Source: JBAWAP01 sp049589355
GTDB lineage: Bacteria; Chloroflexota; Anaerolineae; VGOG01
Assembly (NCBI GenBank): GCA_049589355.1
Contig: JBAWAP010000304.1
Location: 1 to 19,155, forward strand
Direction of reading: 5' to 3'
Length of the DNA: 19,155 bases
Part shown: piece by piece, positions 8,098 through 15,706 of the stretch
Layout of the letters: each line of letters starts with the position of its first letter
Position numbering within the stretch: the first letter of the stretch is position 1
Made by a program: the position numbers and the translations under genes
Notes under the pieces: model-generated
Told to the model about the DNA's origin: nothing
The model's input: only the letters and a program-made list of their open reading frames with translations
Databases searched by the model: none

Positions 8098-11000
8098 CTG
8101 AGAACATTCTTCTCGAACTCGCCGATGAAGACACTTTGAAGACGATAGAACGTACACCCCCCGATCCTCTCAAAGCCTTGGAGGCTGAGTACGAGATCGC
8201 GCTGAAAGGGTCGGTAGAGTATCTTTCGGGCAGATCGAGTGCCGAGATGGACGAGCGTGAGAAGAATATTGTTCAGCGTCTTGCTCGCCATTTCCTTTTC
8301 AACTATTACATGGGCTTTGCGATTGCCAAGTTCATTGCGCCCTATCGCGACGAGGGTACTCCAACCGCGCGGCAACACGCGCTGGAAGGCGCTATCCAGA
8401 AGCTGGCGTACATAGAGCCAGCGCGCGAGTTGATGACAGAATGTTTTGCGGCTGCGTTGGAGGGGCGATTGCATCGGATACTTCGCGAATGGATGGATGC
8501 AGGCAAATTCACACTCCATCCGCGTCGTGCTTTAGGTAGAACAGCAGCGCGGATTGGTTTGGCAGATGATTGGGAAACGTTGGGGCAAGTTACTGAGAAT
8601 GCTCTCAAGACCTTGCATTTCGGCCTCGGCGGCTTTTATCTCATCTTTGAGAGCACGGGGACTATTCGGCCTTGCGAATTCAAAGTGCTTATGAGGTATC
8701 TCCAACGAATCACTACCTTTAGGCAGCTTCAAGATGCCAAAATTCCGAATCATATAGACGTGGTACGCGTTCTCGTAGTACCTGCTCTCTCGTCTGATCA
8801 GCAAGACGAACTCATCGGTTTTGTGCTTTCGCTTCTTGACCTAAACCGATTTCCGTCCTCCACTTATGAAAACATTGAAGATCCTATTGCCAGAGCCAAG
8901 GCTGTAATTGATGATATGGGGTTCAGCCGTAACTTGACGACTTTTCTCAGGTTACCTCTCAGGATAAAGCGAGTTCAAGCCTGGTTACGTGAAGAAGAAG
9001 AACGCAGCCGCGAAACCTATCAAATGCTTCATCCACATCCAGAACAAGAAGAACTTGCGCACCGACGCTGGCTTGTAGCCGAGTTGCTGAGTATTCTGAC
9101 CGTGCAGAGTGACCAGGCCCTGCAAATGTTGGAGCAAGAAAACCTCGCTTTCTCCTCATCAATTCTATTCTCTGCTTTCAAACGTCCATCTTTGATGAAG
9201 CACCTTGATCTATATTTTCGAACCAATCGCTGGAACAGTCTCCCCGGAGAGAAGGAGTTACAAAAGTCCAATGCTTCTCTGGATATGCTGGGGATGCAAT
9301 TTCTAATTGGTATTATTCGACAACAAGAAGAACACGCTCAATGGGCAGGGCAAATTTTAGAAAACATCCCTGCTTTAAGAGTGCCAGCCGCGAGGTGGTT
9401 GATTACGGTTTTGCAAACGGAGGAAAACCCTGCTGTTCTGCGCGCTGTGATGCGTTTACATGAGAATTTTGCGCAACGTCAATCACTGAATAATACGCAA
9501 TGGCAATTATCGAATAACCTTAAAAACGCATTGATAAATCGCGTGATAAATTTGGTAAACGTCACTGACGTACCTCTTGATCCACAATGGATTAACTGGC
9601 TGATCAACCTGGGGCAGCAGGACGAACCCTTGCAAAGAATGTTGGTTGCTGTGGCTAACGCGTTGGCAAGCGAAACCTTGCCTGCTCGAACACCGCGTTA
9701 CGTCGAGGCCCTGCGCCTGATCGCTTCCCAGGCAGAGCAGGTGAAAAACCCCGATGCGGTTACTCTGGCCGCCTGCTGGCTGGTAGATCCTGATGATTGG
9801 ATAGAAGACAAACGCCCGCTTATCGAGAGAATCAAAGAAGCTACAACCATGCTTGGCGCGTCTGGTACAGATGAGAACACACAAAAAAGGGTTGTCAGCA
9901 TTCTCGAGCATGCCATTCCTAAAGAGCCTCCGTCCATCACATCCGACCAACTTAATGAAATTGCCAGAAAAGAAGGGGACTTGGCTGCCAACTATGTTCA
10001 AGAGCATCCTATGCTTGCTCCAATTTTTGCAGAGCCCCTGCATCTTTTCCCAGAATCCAAGAGAGAAGGGGCGGACAAGCGGTTAGCAGTTGCAAAGGCA
10101 TTGGGAAAAATCCACTACCCTCATCTGGCTTTGCCTTTGCTAGAGAATCTTCTACAACTTGCTTTGGAGATGGAGCAGGCGTGGAAGAGTTCGAGATACA
10201 CTGAGTTTTCTTATGAAGCTCGGCAAATTGCTCGTGAGACTCTGAAATCCATCGCAATGCTGAAACCATTAACAGTTCAGGCTGTTCTGTTGATACAGAA
10301 AACATTGATGGCATCAAGAACGCACGAATCCCCGCTTAACAGCGAACTACATCCTGATTTTATTCACGAACTCATGCCTCTTCTTACCCATGAGGTGTCT
10401 TCGGAAGCAGTGCCTGTTCTCATCGAACTGGTTTGGCGCAATCATTGCGGACCATTGATTAATGATGAGTCACCCTGTGTACGACGCGATGAGCCTGTCC
10501 CCCTGAAAGCACTCGAGCACCCATCGCTTCAATTGACCATCGGTGAGAAAATCCATCGTTATCTCCATATCTATGAGCCTGAAGGCTATTATGCAGAAGG
10601 AATGATTTTGCTTTGCGCTTTGCAAGCTTTGGCTAATGTGACCGATCTTACATTGCCCCAGCAACAAATCATCTGGCGCGTCTATCGCTCATCTTGGCAC
10701 GCTCTCACCAAAAGTCTGTGCCTGCTGATCTTGGGGAGACAGCGACCCGTTCGTGAAGAAACGGTGCGCGAGTTGGTTCGAGTTCTGCGGCAAGACCCAA
10801 CAGTTGCTTTTTTGAAGACTATCATCAAATACTTGTTCAGGTCTTTGCTGTTCCGCTTATTCTATAGAATGTCACCTCCAGAGCCTGATCTCAACTATAC
10901 CTACTTGTGCCAGACTATTGCAGTCAACAGGGTCGGGACTCTTTTGAAGGAGGAGAGACGCAGTCCTATTGTGCGCAAGCACCATCGTGCTCTTGAAAAG

Positions 11001-11189
11001 GCACTTCTTGCTACCACTTCATTGTTTAGATGTGGTATGGAAACGCGCGTAGATTTATCAATGGCTGCATCAGGCGCCAAAGGGATGATGCGCCTAATGG
11101 GCGCAACGCAGTCGGAAGAGGAGCAAACAACCTGGATGGCTCGTCCTGCCGATAGGGCATACCAAGTTTTACAGAATCTGCAAAGTTGA
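8094..11189 (+). CDS. Large helical HEAT-like protein of unknown function, partner of the NACHT ATPase
   Basis: A 1031-residue protein coupled to the NACHT gene by the ATGA overlap, with a GGGGGAGAAAAGG ribosome site inside the upstream gene. It is rich in predicted amphipathic helices (for example PALRVPAARWLITVLQTEEN and AVAKALGKIHYPHLALPLLE), suggesting an alpha-solenoid of HEAT/ARM type. I see no nuclease, protease, ATPase or transmembrane signature. Because the NACHT protein lacks a long C-terminal repeat array, this protein could supply the sensing or scaffold surface as a separate chain. That is inference from gene order. A divergent effector in its N-terminal 150 residues cannot be excluded. 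Confidence 0.6.
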   Translation: MTENILLELADEDTLKTIERTPPDPLKALEAEYEIALKGSVEYLSGRSSAEMDEREKNIVQRLARHFLFNYYMGFAIAKFIAPYRDEGTPTARQHALEGAIQKLAYIEPARELMTECFAAALEGRLHRILREWMDAGKFTLHPRRALGRTAARIGLADDWETLGQVTENALKTLHFGLGGFYLIFESTGTIRPCEFKVLMRYLQRITTFRQLQDAKIPNHIDVVRVLVVPALSSDQQDELIGFVLSLLDLNRFPSSTYENIEDPIARAKAVIDDMGFSRNLTTFLRLPLRIKRVQAWLREEEERSRETYQMLHPHPEQEELAHRRWLVAELLSILTVQSDQALQMLEQENLAFSSSILFSAFKRPSLMKHLDLYFRTNRWNSLPGEKELQKSNASLDMLGMQFLIGIIRQQEEHAQWAGQILENIPALRVPAARWLITVLQTEENPAVLRAVMRLHENFAQRQSLNNTQWQLSNNLKNALINRVINLVNVTDVPLDPQWINWLINLGQQDEPLQRMLVAVANALASETLPARTPRYVEALRLIASQAEQVKNPDAVTLAACWLVDPDDWIEDKRPLIERIKEATTMLGASGTDENTQKRVVSILEHAIPKEPPSITSDQLNEIARKEGDLAANYVQEHPMLAPIFAEPLHLFPESKREGADKRLAVAKALGKIHYPHLALPLLENLLQLALEMEQAWKSSRYTEFSYEARQIARETLKSIAMLKPLTVQAVLLIQKTLMASRTHESPLNSELHPDFIHELMPLLTHEVSSEAVPVLIELVWRNHCGPLINDESPCVRRDEPVPLKALEHPSLQLTIGEKIHRYLHIYEPEGYYAEGMILLCALQALANVTDLTLPQQQIIWRVYRSSWHALTKSLCLLILGRQRPVREETVRELVRVLRQDPTVAFLKTIIKYLFRSLLFRLFYRMSPPEPDLNYTYLCQTIAVNRVGTLLKEERRSPIVRKHHRALEKALLATTSLFRCGMETRVDLSMAASGAKGMMRLMGATQSEEEQTTWMARPADRAYQVLQNLQS

Positions 11190-11231
11190 TGGGGAAAGTT
11201 CAAACAAACAGCAAATCGAGGAGGTGTACAA

Positions 11232-11747
11232 GTGGACATTCAGATCACTCAAGCCAAGTTGCAGACTACTGCTGAAGTATTAACCTTGCTTCGAGCACTG
11301 ATACGAGAGGGGGGATCAGGTGGCGATTTGCTAATCCGATGGTTGGAAGGAATGCAACGAGATCTGCCCAGATATCTCGGTCAGGGCACAGTAGAAATGA
11401 AGATTGGCGGAAAGGGGTATCGAGTCTCCAAAGAAGTCGCTGCTACGGTATCCCAAGTGGGCCTGATGGCCGAAAAGTGGCGACGTGACTCTGGGAACAA
11501 TTTCCTACCTACCGCTGTTGAGGCATTAGGTCAGTGGCTGGCATTCCTAGAGCGGCGTATCTCGATCACCCTAACGGTAACCTCTGCCAATCGAGGAACC
11601 ATTGAGGTATCAGTGCCAGGTTATCCGCCATGTATGGAGCATATAGCCGTTATTCTGCTAACTCTAATCAGTCTGGGGGTGACAACAGAGGAAATTCAGG
11701 AAGAAATGGAAGGCGGTGGCGTAATACGGCTGAGGCTGGCACAATAA
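11232..11747 (+). CDS. 171-aa protein of unknown function, third gene of the NACHT operon
   Basis: The gene starts at GTG 11232 after a strong GAGGAGG site, 42 bases downstream of the helical-protein gene, on the same strand and without a visible terminator between. The protein has a helical first half (VLTLLRALIREGGSGGDLLIRWLEG cannot be matched to a family by eye) and a second half alternating strands and a helix (RISITLTVTSANRGTIEV, then IAVILLTLISLGVTT, then GGGVIRLRLAQ). I do not recognise the family. It may be an adaptor or effector-associated module of the operon. Confidence 0.55.
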   Translation: MDIQITQAKLQTTAEVLTLLRALIREGGSGGDLLIRWLEGMQRDLPRYLGQGTVEMKIGGKGYRVSKEVAATVSQVGLMAEKWRRDSGNNFLPTAVEALGQWLAFLERRISITLTVTSANRGTIEVSVPGYPPCMEHIAVILLTLISLGVTTEEIQEEMEGGGVIRLRLAQ

Positions 11748-11853
11748 TTGAGGTAGTATTCAAAATTCCACTCCTGGACGACAGACTGGCGAATACAGAC
11801 GGAAACTGAAAGAACTCGGTCAAGTGTGTACTCAACCTGTCCATAAACTGGCG

Positions 11854-12043
11854 GCATAATAAGCGTATGGTGTGCCCTGCAAAGCTGTCGTCTGCTAGCC
11901 GGTGGAAGCCCGGTCGTGGCAACTGCCAGGAGGCCACGTAGCAGGCATCCAGTACAGCAAAAGTTTCGTATACGCATTATGCGTCAAAATTGACGCTATA
12001 AGAGTTTTATGGTGTCAATAATGTCGTATAAGCATTGTTAGGC
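11854..12043 (+). repeat. Intercassette repeat copy B (attC-like)
   Basis: It runs from GCATAAT (11854-11860, a degenerate RYYYAAC position) to GTTAGGC (12037-12043). The 5' half encodes the structured RNA. The 3' half contains a near copy of CGTATAAGCATT at 11968, the perfect hairpin GCGTCAA/TTGACGC (11981-11996), GGTGTCAATAA and a second CGTATAAGCATT just before the final box. This is the first complete copy of the array and follows the NACHT operon. Confidence 0.75.
11865..11955 (+). ncRNA. Conserved structured RNA, HEARO/omega-RNA-like (copy B)
   Basis: Predicted pairing: P1 TGGTGTGCC with GGCATCCA; P2 CTGCTA (11892-11897) with TAGCAG (11939-11944); P3 CCGG (11899-11902) with CCGG (11910-11913) around a TGGAAGC loop; P4 CGTGGC (11915-11920) with GCCACG (11933-11938) around AACTGCCAGGAG. 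Loop sequences GAAGCTGTCG and AACTGCCAGGAGG are nearly invariant among copies while stems covary. The layout and motifs resemble, from memory, HEARO/omega RNAs of IscB-encoding elements. The GGTGGAAGTCC-type hairpin also recalls group II intron domain I. Class assignment is uncertain; existence of a conserved RNA fold is well supported. Confidence 0.6.
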
Positions 12044-12058
12044 GCTTATCAACATCAG

Positions 12059-13033
12059 ATGACAAAGCGTGGTGACGAATACCAGGAAATCGTAGGTGCT
12101 GTAGCAAAGGCACTCGATCCAGGGGCTACGGTGAACGTTGGCCAATGGGTAGAAGGTCCAGATGGCCGCCGTGATATGGATGTAGAGATACGTGGCACAA
12201 TTGAAGGGAATCCTCGATTCGTCCTAGTTGAATGCAAGGACTGGCGGCGGCCCGTTGGCATCAAGGAAATTGATGCTTTGGACTCCAAGCGGCATGATTT
12301 GGGAGCAGAGGAAACCTTCATCTATAGCAATCATGGCTTTACCGAGGATGCGTTGCGTAAAGCCCGCAGGGTAGGTATTGGTGCCTGTTCTGCGTTGAAG
12401 GCTGGGGACAAAAGGATCAAGTTGGTTTTCTACCGTGAATTAGTGGCTAAGAAGTTGTCTGTGGATCGATGGTCACCTATTCTATATTTCTCTAGAGACA
12501 ATCCACAGGGACTCGAAGATGAATGGTATATCAAAGCTCTGCTGTACCAAGGACGTCCAGTTGTAAATTGGATAAGTCGCACATCTTTAGACATTCTGCG
12601 GAGACATGAAGGCTGCGAGGAAGTTGTAGCCAACTTCGCCTTTGGCCAAGAAGTGGAATTCAGTCTTGGTGGTTCAGTTCTCAAGCTCATTGGAATTGGT
12701 TTTCGATTGGAATGCAGCAAGAAATGGGTGTCACAGGAAGTACAGGTAGACATCACACTTGGTCTATTTGACCATCTTCGGAAGAAACTTTTTATTCCAA
12801 ACAAGGAAGCATACATTCTTGGCTGGATAGATCCCGATTCCTGGGTTGAAATCGATTATCCTGGTTGGCAACCACCAGAGGAAGGTTCGTTCGAACTGTA
12901 TTTGACCCTTCTCAATCCTGTTCAAGAATTGGAGCCAAAAGAAACCCCGGAACTTGACTCAATTATCAAAGAGCGTGAAGAGAGGTGCTCAAATCCTTCT
13001 GCTAACCATCCGTTGCAGGCGGCCCCTCACTAA
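12059..13033 (+). CDS. Mrr-like restriction endonuclease (cassette cargo)
   Basis: A 324-residue protein whose N-terminal 110 residues have an Mrr/PD-(D/E)XK nuclease core: helix ALDPGATVNVGQWVEG, then RRDMDVEIRG with Asp41, VLVECKDW with Glu58 and Lys60, and GIKEIDALDSKRHDL. The core ends with FTEDALRKARRVGIGACSAL, as in Mrr family enzymes that cleave modified or foreign DNA. The remaining 200 residues are strand-rich and unassigned (possible target-recognition part). ATG 12059 is chosen because it begins the conserved helix; TTG 12035 would start inside the repeat. No clear ribosome site is present. It is a single gene in its cassette between repeats B and C. Confidence 0.75.
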   Translation: MTKRGDEYQEIVGAVAKALDPGATVNVGQWVEGPDGRRDMDVEIRGTIEGNPRFVLVECKDWRRPVGIKEIDALDSKRHDLGAEETFIYSNHGFTEDALRKARRVGIGACSALKAGDKRIKLVFYRELVAKKLSVDRWSPILYFSRDNPQGLEDEWYIKALLYQGRPVVNWISRTSLDILRRHEGCEEVVANFAFGQEVEFSLGGSVLKLIGIGFRLECSKKWVSQEVQVDITLGLFDHLRKKLFIPNKEAYILGWIDPDSWVEIDYPGWQPPEEGSFELYLTLLNPVQELEPKETPELDSIIKEREERCSNPSANHPLQAAPH

Positions 13034-13084
13034 TGCCCGGGTCGCTAAACGCAAACGTTTGGCCATCTCAGTTACACGGGGCAC

Positions 13085-13266
13085 GGCTAACAACTCGCTG
13101 GTGTGCCCTGCAAAGCTGTCGTCTACCAGCCGGTGGAAGTCCGGTCGTGGCTTCGCCGTGAGCGCACCGAACGGTAACTGCCAGGAGGCCACGTAGCCTT
13201 CGGCCCGAGCTCAGGCCGAGGGCAGGCATCCAGTACATCAAAAGTTTCTTATAAGCATTGTTGGGC
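13085..13266 (+). repeat. Intercassette repeat copy C (attC-like, shortened 3' half)
   Basis: It runs from GGCTAAC (13085-13091) to GTTGGGC (13260-13266). After AAAAGTTTC it goes straight to TTATAAGCATTGTTGGGC, lacking the GCGTC hairpin. This is what recombination or slippage between the two internal CGTATAAGCATT direct repeats of a full copy would leave. Confidence 0.75.
13096..13236 (+). ncRNA. Conserved structured RNA (copy C) with two loop insertions
   Basis: P1 CTGGTGTGCC pairs with GGCATCCAG, P3 is CCGG/CCGG around TGGAAGT, and P4 CGTGGC pairs with GCCACG. P4 carries an extra arm (TTCGCCGTGAGCGCACCGAA) not present in copies B, D and G. A CCTTCGGCCCGAGCTCAGG dispersed repeat (about 13196-13220) splits the P2 closing strand after GTAG; the opposite strand reads CTAC instead of CTGC, so four pairs can still form. 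Confidence 0.55.
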
Positions 13267-14001
13267 GGCGACGATCGCACTTAACGATGAATGACCGAAC
13301 AAGGAGGTGGTATGATGGCAAGAACGATAGAAGCAAGAGCCAATAGCATCTTTGAGCAATTGAAGCGGGATGAATGGCTTGGACAGTACGTTGATGGGAC
13401 TCTACCTATTCCGAAGCCCTATCATGGTTCAGGTGAGATCAAACTCATTGTGTTGGGGCAAGACCCAACAGTCAAGGCTCTGCGAGACCGCAAGACGATT
13501 AGAACCGTGCTGAACTTGGATAGGAAGGGGAATGTGCGAGCCTATCTTGCGGGCGTGTGCAATGACTTGGGTCTCCAGCTAGCTGAGAATGTGTATGCCA
13601 CCAATCTTTACAAGAACTTCTTCATCTATCCTCCGACACAGATTACTGAGATAGATGTCTTTCAAGAATTCTTGGGCTTCTGGCTACCGCTGCTCAAGGA
13701 TGAGTTGGAGCCATTCCCAGGTGTTCCGGTCATCACTTTGGGAGAGCCAGTCCTTGCACCGCTGGTGGGGAAAAATGTATCGGCCAGAGTCAGGGATTAT
13801 TGGGGATACATGCCTGAATGGAAAGAGGGGAAGGCAAAGTCGTTCCAGTACATTAGAGCCGCTGACAATCAACTGAATCGCATCGTCTTTCCGTTTCCAC
13901 ATCAGCCGAGTCTCAGGAAAGAGTTTTACAAAGCACGCTTGAGAGACTACATCGCGTTTGTGAAAGCGACGGCTTTTTCATAATCAAGGTCGCCGCCTAA
14001 C
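13260..14001 (+). mobile_element. Gene cassette (UDG-like) with 13-bp inverted complementary ends
   Basis: GTTGGGCGGCGAC (13260-13272) and GTCGCCGCCTAAC (13989-14001) are reverse complements at 12 of 13 positions, the exception being a G/T wobble. Six of the matching bases lie outside the GTTRRRY/RYYYAAC boxes. Confidence 0.7.
13312..13983 (+). CDS. Uracil-DNA-glycosylase-superfamily-like protein (cassette cargo)
   Basis: A 223-residue protein with the UDG superfamily pattern: motif I LIVLGQDPTV (about 46-54), a middle strand PVITLGEPVLAPLVG (about 139-153), and a C-terminal motif FPFPHQPS (about 193-200) with the histidine expected in the DNA-intercalating region. Members remove uracil or other damaged bases; in mobile contexts related proteins act in defence against modified phage DNA, which is only a possibility here. 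AAGGAGG at 13301-13307 supports ATG 13312 or, with better spacing, ATG 13315; the upstream ATG 13291 lies before the ribosome site. It is alone in its cassette. Confidence 0.7.
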   Translation: MMARTIEARANSIFEQLKRDEWLGQYVDGTLPIPKPYHGSGEIKLIVLGQDPTVKALRDRKTIRTVLNLDRKGNVRAYLAGVCNDLGLQLAENVYATNLYKNFFIYPPTQITEIDVFQEFLGFWLPLLKDELEPFPGVPVITLGEPVLAPLVGKNVSARVRDYWGYMPEWKEGKAKSFQYIRAADNQLNRIVFPFPHQPSLRKEFYKARLRDYIAFVKATAFS

Positions 14002-14183
14002 CCGTCGCTGGTGTGCCCTGCAAGCTGTCGTCTGCTAATCGGTTAGAGTCCGATCGTGGCAACTGCCAGGAGGCCACGTAGCAGGCGTCCAGTGCATCAA
14101 GGGTTTCGCGTAAGCATTATGCGTCAACATTGAGGCTGTAAAAGTTCTGTGGTGTCAATAACGTCGTATAAACATTGTTGGGC
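13995..14183 (+). repeat. Intercassette repeat copy D (attC-like, 189 bp)
   Basis: It runs from GCCTAAC (13995-14001), a perfect RYYYAAC match, to GTTGGGC (14177-14183), a perfect GTTRRRY match. The internal hairpin is degenerate (GCGTCAACATTGAGGC). Confidence 0.8.
14006..14095 (+). ncRNA. Conserved structured RNA (copy D)
   Basis: P3 reads ATCGG TTAGAGT CCGAT, replacing the CCGG/CCGG stem of other copies with compensating bases on both strands. This is direct covariation support. P4 CGTGGC/GCCACG and P2 CTGCTA/TAGCAG are intact, and P1 uses GTGTGCC with GGCGTCC. Confidence 0.6.
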
Positions 14184-14212
14184 CACCGTGTAGAAGCGGA
14201 AGGAGAAGTGGT

Positions 14213-14896
14213 ATGAGTACGATTCTGATTCCAACCAGGAGCGCCGAAGACTGGAGGCATCTACTGGCCCAGCCTGATAAACACTGGAAAAGGGGTTTCT
14301 CTGCCCGTACACTTGCTTATTGTTGGCAGGATGCAGATGGTTTGCCGGGTAGTGTCCGCGAAGTATTCGCGCAGTCCGGGATTGATGCGTTTGCACAGCT
14401 TGAGGCTCTGTTCATACTGCCCGAGCACAGGATTCCACTTCCTGGGGGTTCACGCCCATCTCAGTGTGACATCTGGCTTCTTGGACGGTCACCTGCGGGG
14501 CTTGTTTCCATTGCAGTTGAGGGGAAGGTTGAGGAACCGTTTGGTCCCACACTGGGTGAATGGCTGCAAGACGCGTCGAGCGGTAAGGAGACACGCTTGG
14601 CCTATCTCCAAGAGCAGCTTGGCCTAGCGGGTACAGCAATGGACGATGTGCGCTACCAACTGCTCCACCGCACAGCCTCCGCAGTGATCGAAGCGAAGCG
14701 ATTCGGTGCTCCACACGCGATGATGTTGGTTCATTCCTTTAGCGAAACGGGCTCCTGGTTCGAGGACTATGAGCGGTTCCTATCGCTGTTCGGCGTGAAG
14801 GGTGTTCCCAACTCGGTTATCAAGGTTGTTGGGCGCGAAGCCCCGTTTCTGTATTTTGCGTGGGTACGAGGGGAGGAGCGATACTTGGAAGTCTAG
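14213..14896 (+). CDS. Predicted PD-(D/E)XK-like protein, DUF6946-type (cassette cargo)
   Basis: A 227-residue protein starting at ATG 14213 after AAGGAG. It has ARTLAYCWQDADGLP near the N-terminus, then CDIWLLGR with Asp86 and SIAVEGKVEEPFG with Glu103 and Lys105, an Asp ... Glu-x-Lys arrangement as in PD-(D/E)XK nucleases. From memory it matches the DUF6946 family, whose activity is unknown to me. The C-terminal half (RYQLLHRTASAVIEAKRFGA, AMMLVHSF) is alpha/beta. It sits alone between repeats D and E, so it either acts alone or the cassette needs no partner. A defence nuclease role is inference. Confidence 0.6.
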   Translation: MSTILIPTRSAEDWRHLLAQPDKHWKRGFSARTLAYCWQDADGLPGSVREVFAQSGIDAFAQLEALFILPEHRIPLPGGSRPSQCDIWLLGRSPAGLVSIAVEGKVEEPFGPTLGEWLQDASSGKETRLAYLQEQLGLAGTAMDDVRYQLLHRTASAVIEAKRFGAPHAMMLVHSFSETGSWFEDYERFLSLFGVKGVPNSVIKVVGREAPFLYFAWVRGEERYLEV

Positions 14897-14903
14897 CGCA
14901 GCG

Positions 14904-15109
14904 GCCTAGCCTCTCGCTTGGTGTGCCCTGCAAAGCTGCCGTCTGCTAAACCGGTAAGGGTCCGGTCGTGGCTTCGCCGTGAGCGCAGCCGAATGGTAAC
15001 TGTCAGGAGGCCGCGTAGCAGGCATCCAGTGCATCAAATGAGCATTATGTGTCAAAATTGACGCGATAAAGGTTTTATGGTTCAATAATGTCGTATAAGC
15101 ATTGTAGGC
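14904..15109 (+). repeat. Intercassette repeat copy E (attC-like, mutated end box)
   Basis: It runs from GCCTAGC (14904-14910) to GTAGGC (15104-15109), which is GTTAGGC with one T missing. The first CGTATAAGCATT copy is shortened to GAGCATTATG. The hairpin is GTGTCAA/TTGACGC. Confidence 0.75.
14914..15032 (+). ncRNA. Conserved structured RNA (copy E) with extended P4
   Basis: P3 is ACCGG TAAGGGT CCGGT. P4 is CGTGGC with GCCGCG, keeping pairing through a T/G wobble. The extra arm TTCGCCGTGAGCGCAGCCGAA matches that in copy C. P2 CTGCTA/TAGCAG is intact. Confidence 0.55.
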
Positions 15110-15663
15110 GGAATTCCTTCGTGTCCTGGAAAGGTGCATGTGGTGTGGAGATAATCAAAGGTTCGAGACATCAGAAGATAATAGGTGACTTGGGTGAGAC
15201 TCTGATATGCAACTGGCTTTCCAGGTCGGGATTTGAGGTTGCACTTGTTGATCATACAGGGATTGATATAGTGGCCTATAATCCTTTGACAAAGCAACGT
15301 CTTGGCCTTACTGTCAAATCCAGAACAAGAGACAGCGGAAAAGAGGAGGAGAGCGTCAATATTTTCTCTTATCAAAAGACGAGAAGCGATCGGCAGAAGT
15401 TGCTGGATGCTTGCGAGGCTTTTGCTTGCGAGCCATGGATTGCGGTTTACGTGGAAACTTCGGATTATGCCGATGTTTATCTCACAAGCTTGAGGAATTT
15501 TGATGCTCAGTATCGTAGCGAGAGGGCCAGAGCTATTGATGCTTGGAAAATGACGGAGGAGCACAGGGAGCAATACAAAGAAGATCCCAATGTCAAACAC
15601 ATTAGAATTGAATTCCGTGCTACGAATTGGGATTGGTCTCTGAGTACTGAGAATTCCGCCTAA
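15088..15663 (+). CDS. PD-(D/E)XK-like nuclease-fold protein (cassette cargo)
   Basis: Up to 191 residues. The core HQKIIGDLGETLICNWLSRSG, then HTGIDIVAYNP (Asp60) and LGLTVKSRTRDS (Lys77) has the helix, Asp-strand, x-x-Lys strand layout of PD-(D/E)XK proteins, though the usual Glu/Gln before Lys is Thr75, so catalysis is uncertain. ATG 15088 lies in repeat E; the frame stays open only because that copy lost one T of GTTAGG, removing a TAG. Starts inside the cassette are GTG 15121 or GTG 15145, the latter with GGAAAGG ten bases upstream. The stop TAA is part of the terminal box GCCTAAC. Confidence 0.6.
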   Translation: MSYKHCRRNSFVSWKGACGVEIIKGSRHQKIIGDLGETLICNWLSRSGFEVALVDHTGIDIVAYNPLTKQRLGLTVKSRTRDSGKEEESVNIFSYQKTRSDRQKLLDACEAFACEPWIAVYVETSDYADVYLTSLRNFDAQYRSERARAIDAWKMTEEHREQYKEDPNVKHIRIEFRATNWDWSLSTENSA

Positions 15664-15664
15664 C
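15104..15664 (+). mobile_element. Gene cassette with 14-bp inverted complementary ends
   Basis: The start GTAGGCGGAATTC (15104-15116) and end GAATTCCGCCTAAC (15651-15664) are reverse complements apart from one missing T. Seven matching bases (GGAATTC) lie outside the conserved box and are specific to this cassette. Confidence 0.75.
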
Positions 15665-15679
15665 TCCTGGGCGTTTTGC
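15658..15679 (+). repeat. Minimal cassette junction lacking the RNA repeat
   Basis: GCCTAAC (15658-15664) is followed by only eight bases and then GTTTTGC (15673-15679). GTTTTGCGC (15673-15681) agrees at 7 of 9 positions with the reverse complement of the next cassette's end GCGCATAGC (16300-16308). The whole 180-bp body found at other junctions is missing. Confidence 0.5.
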
Positions 15680-15706
15680 GCAATAAGTTCAGGAAGGAGA
15701 CGTCCA

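Noticed and set aside
5965..11793. The 13-mer ACAGACTGGCGAA flanking the NACHT operon (5965-5977 and 11781-11793) as an attachment-site pair.
   Set aside because: A few exact 13-mer repeats are expected by chance in 19 kb, there is no integrase, and the match does not extend.
11865..11955. Group II intron 5' fragment, suggested by GTGTGCCC and GGTGGAAG(T)CC.
   Set aside because: No reverse transcriptase, no domain V-like hairpin at the 3' end, and the P1 stem closes the element within about 90 nt. Kept only as an alternative class for the RNA.
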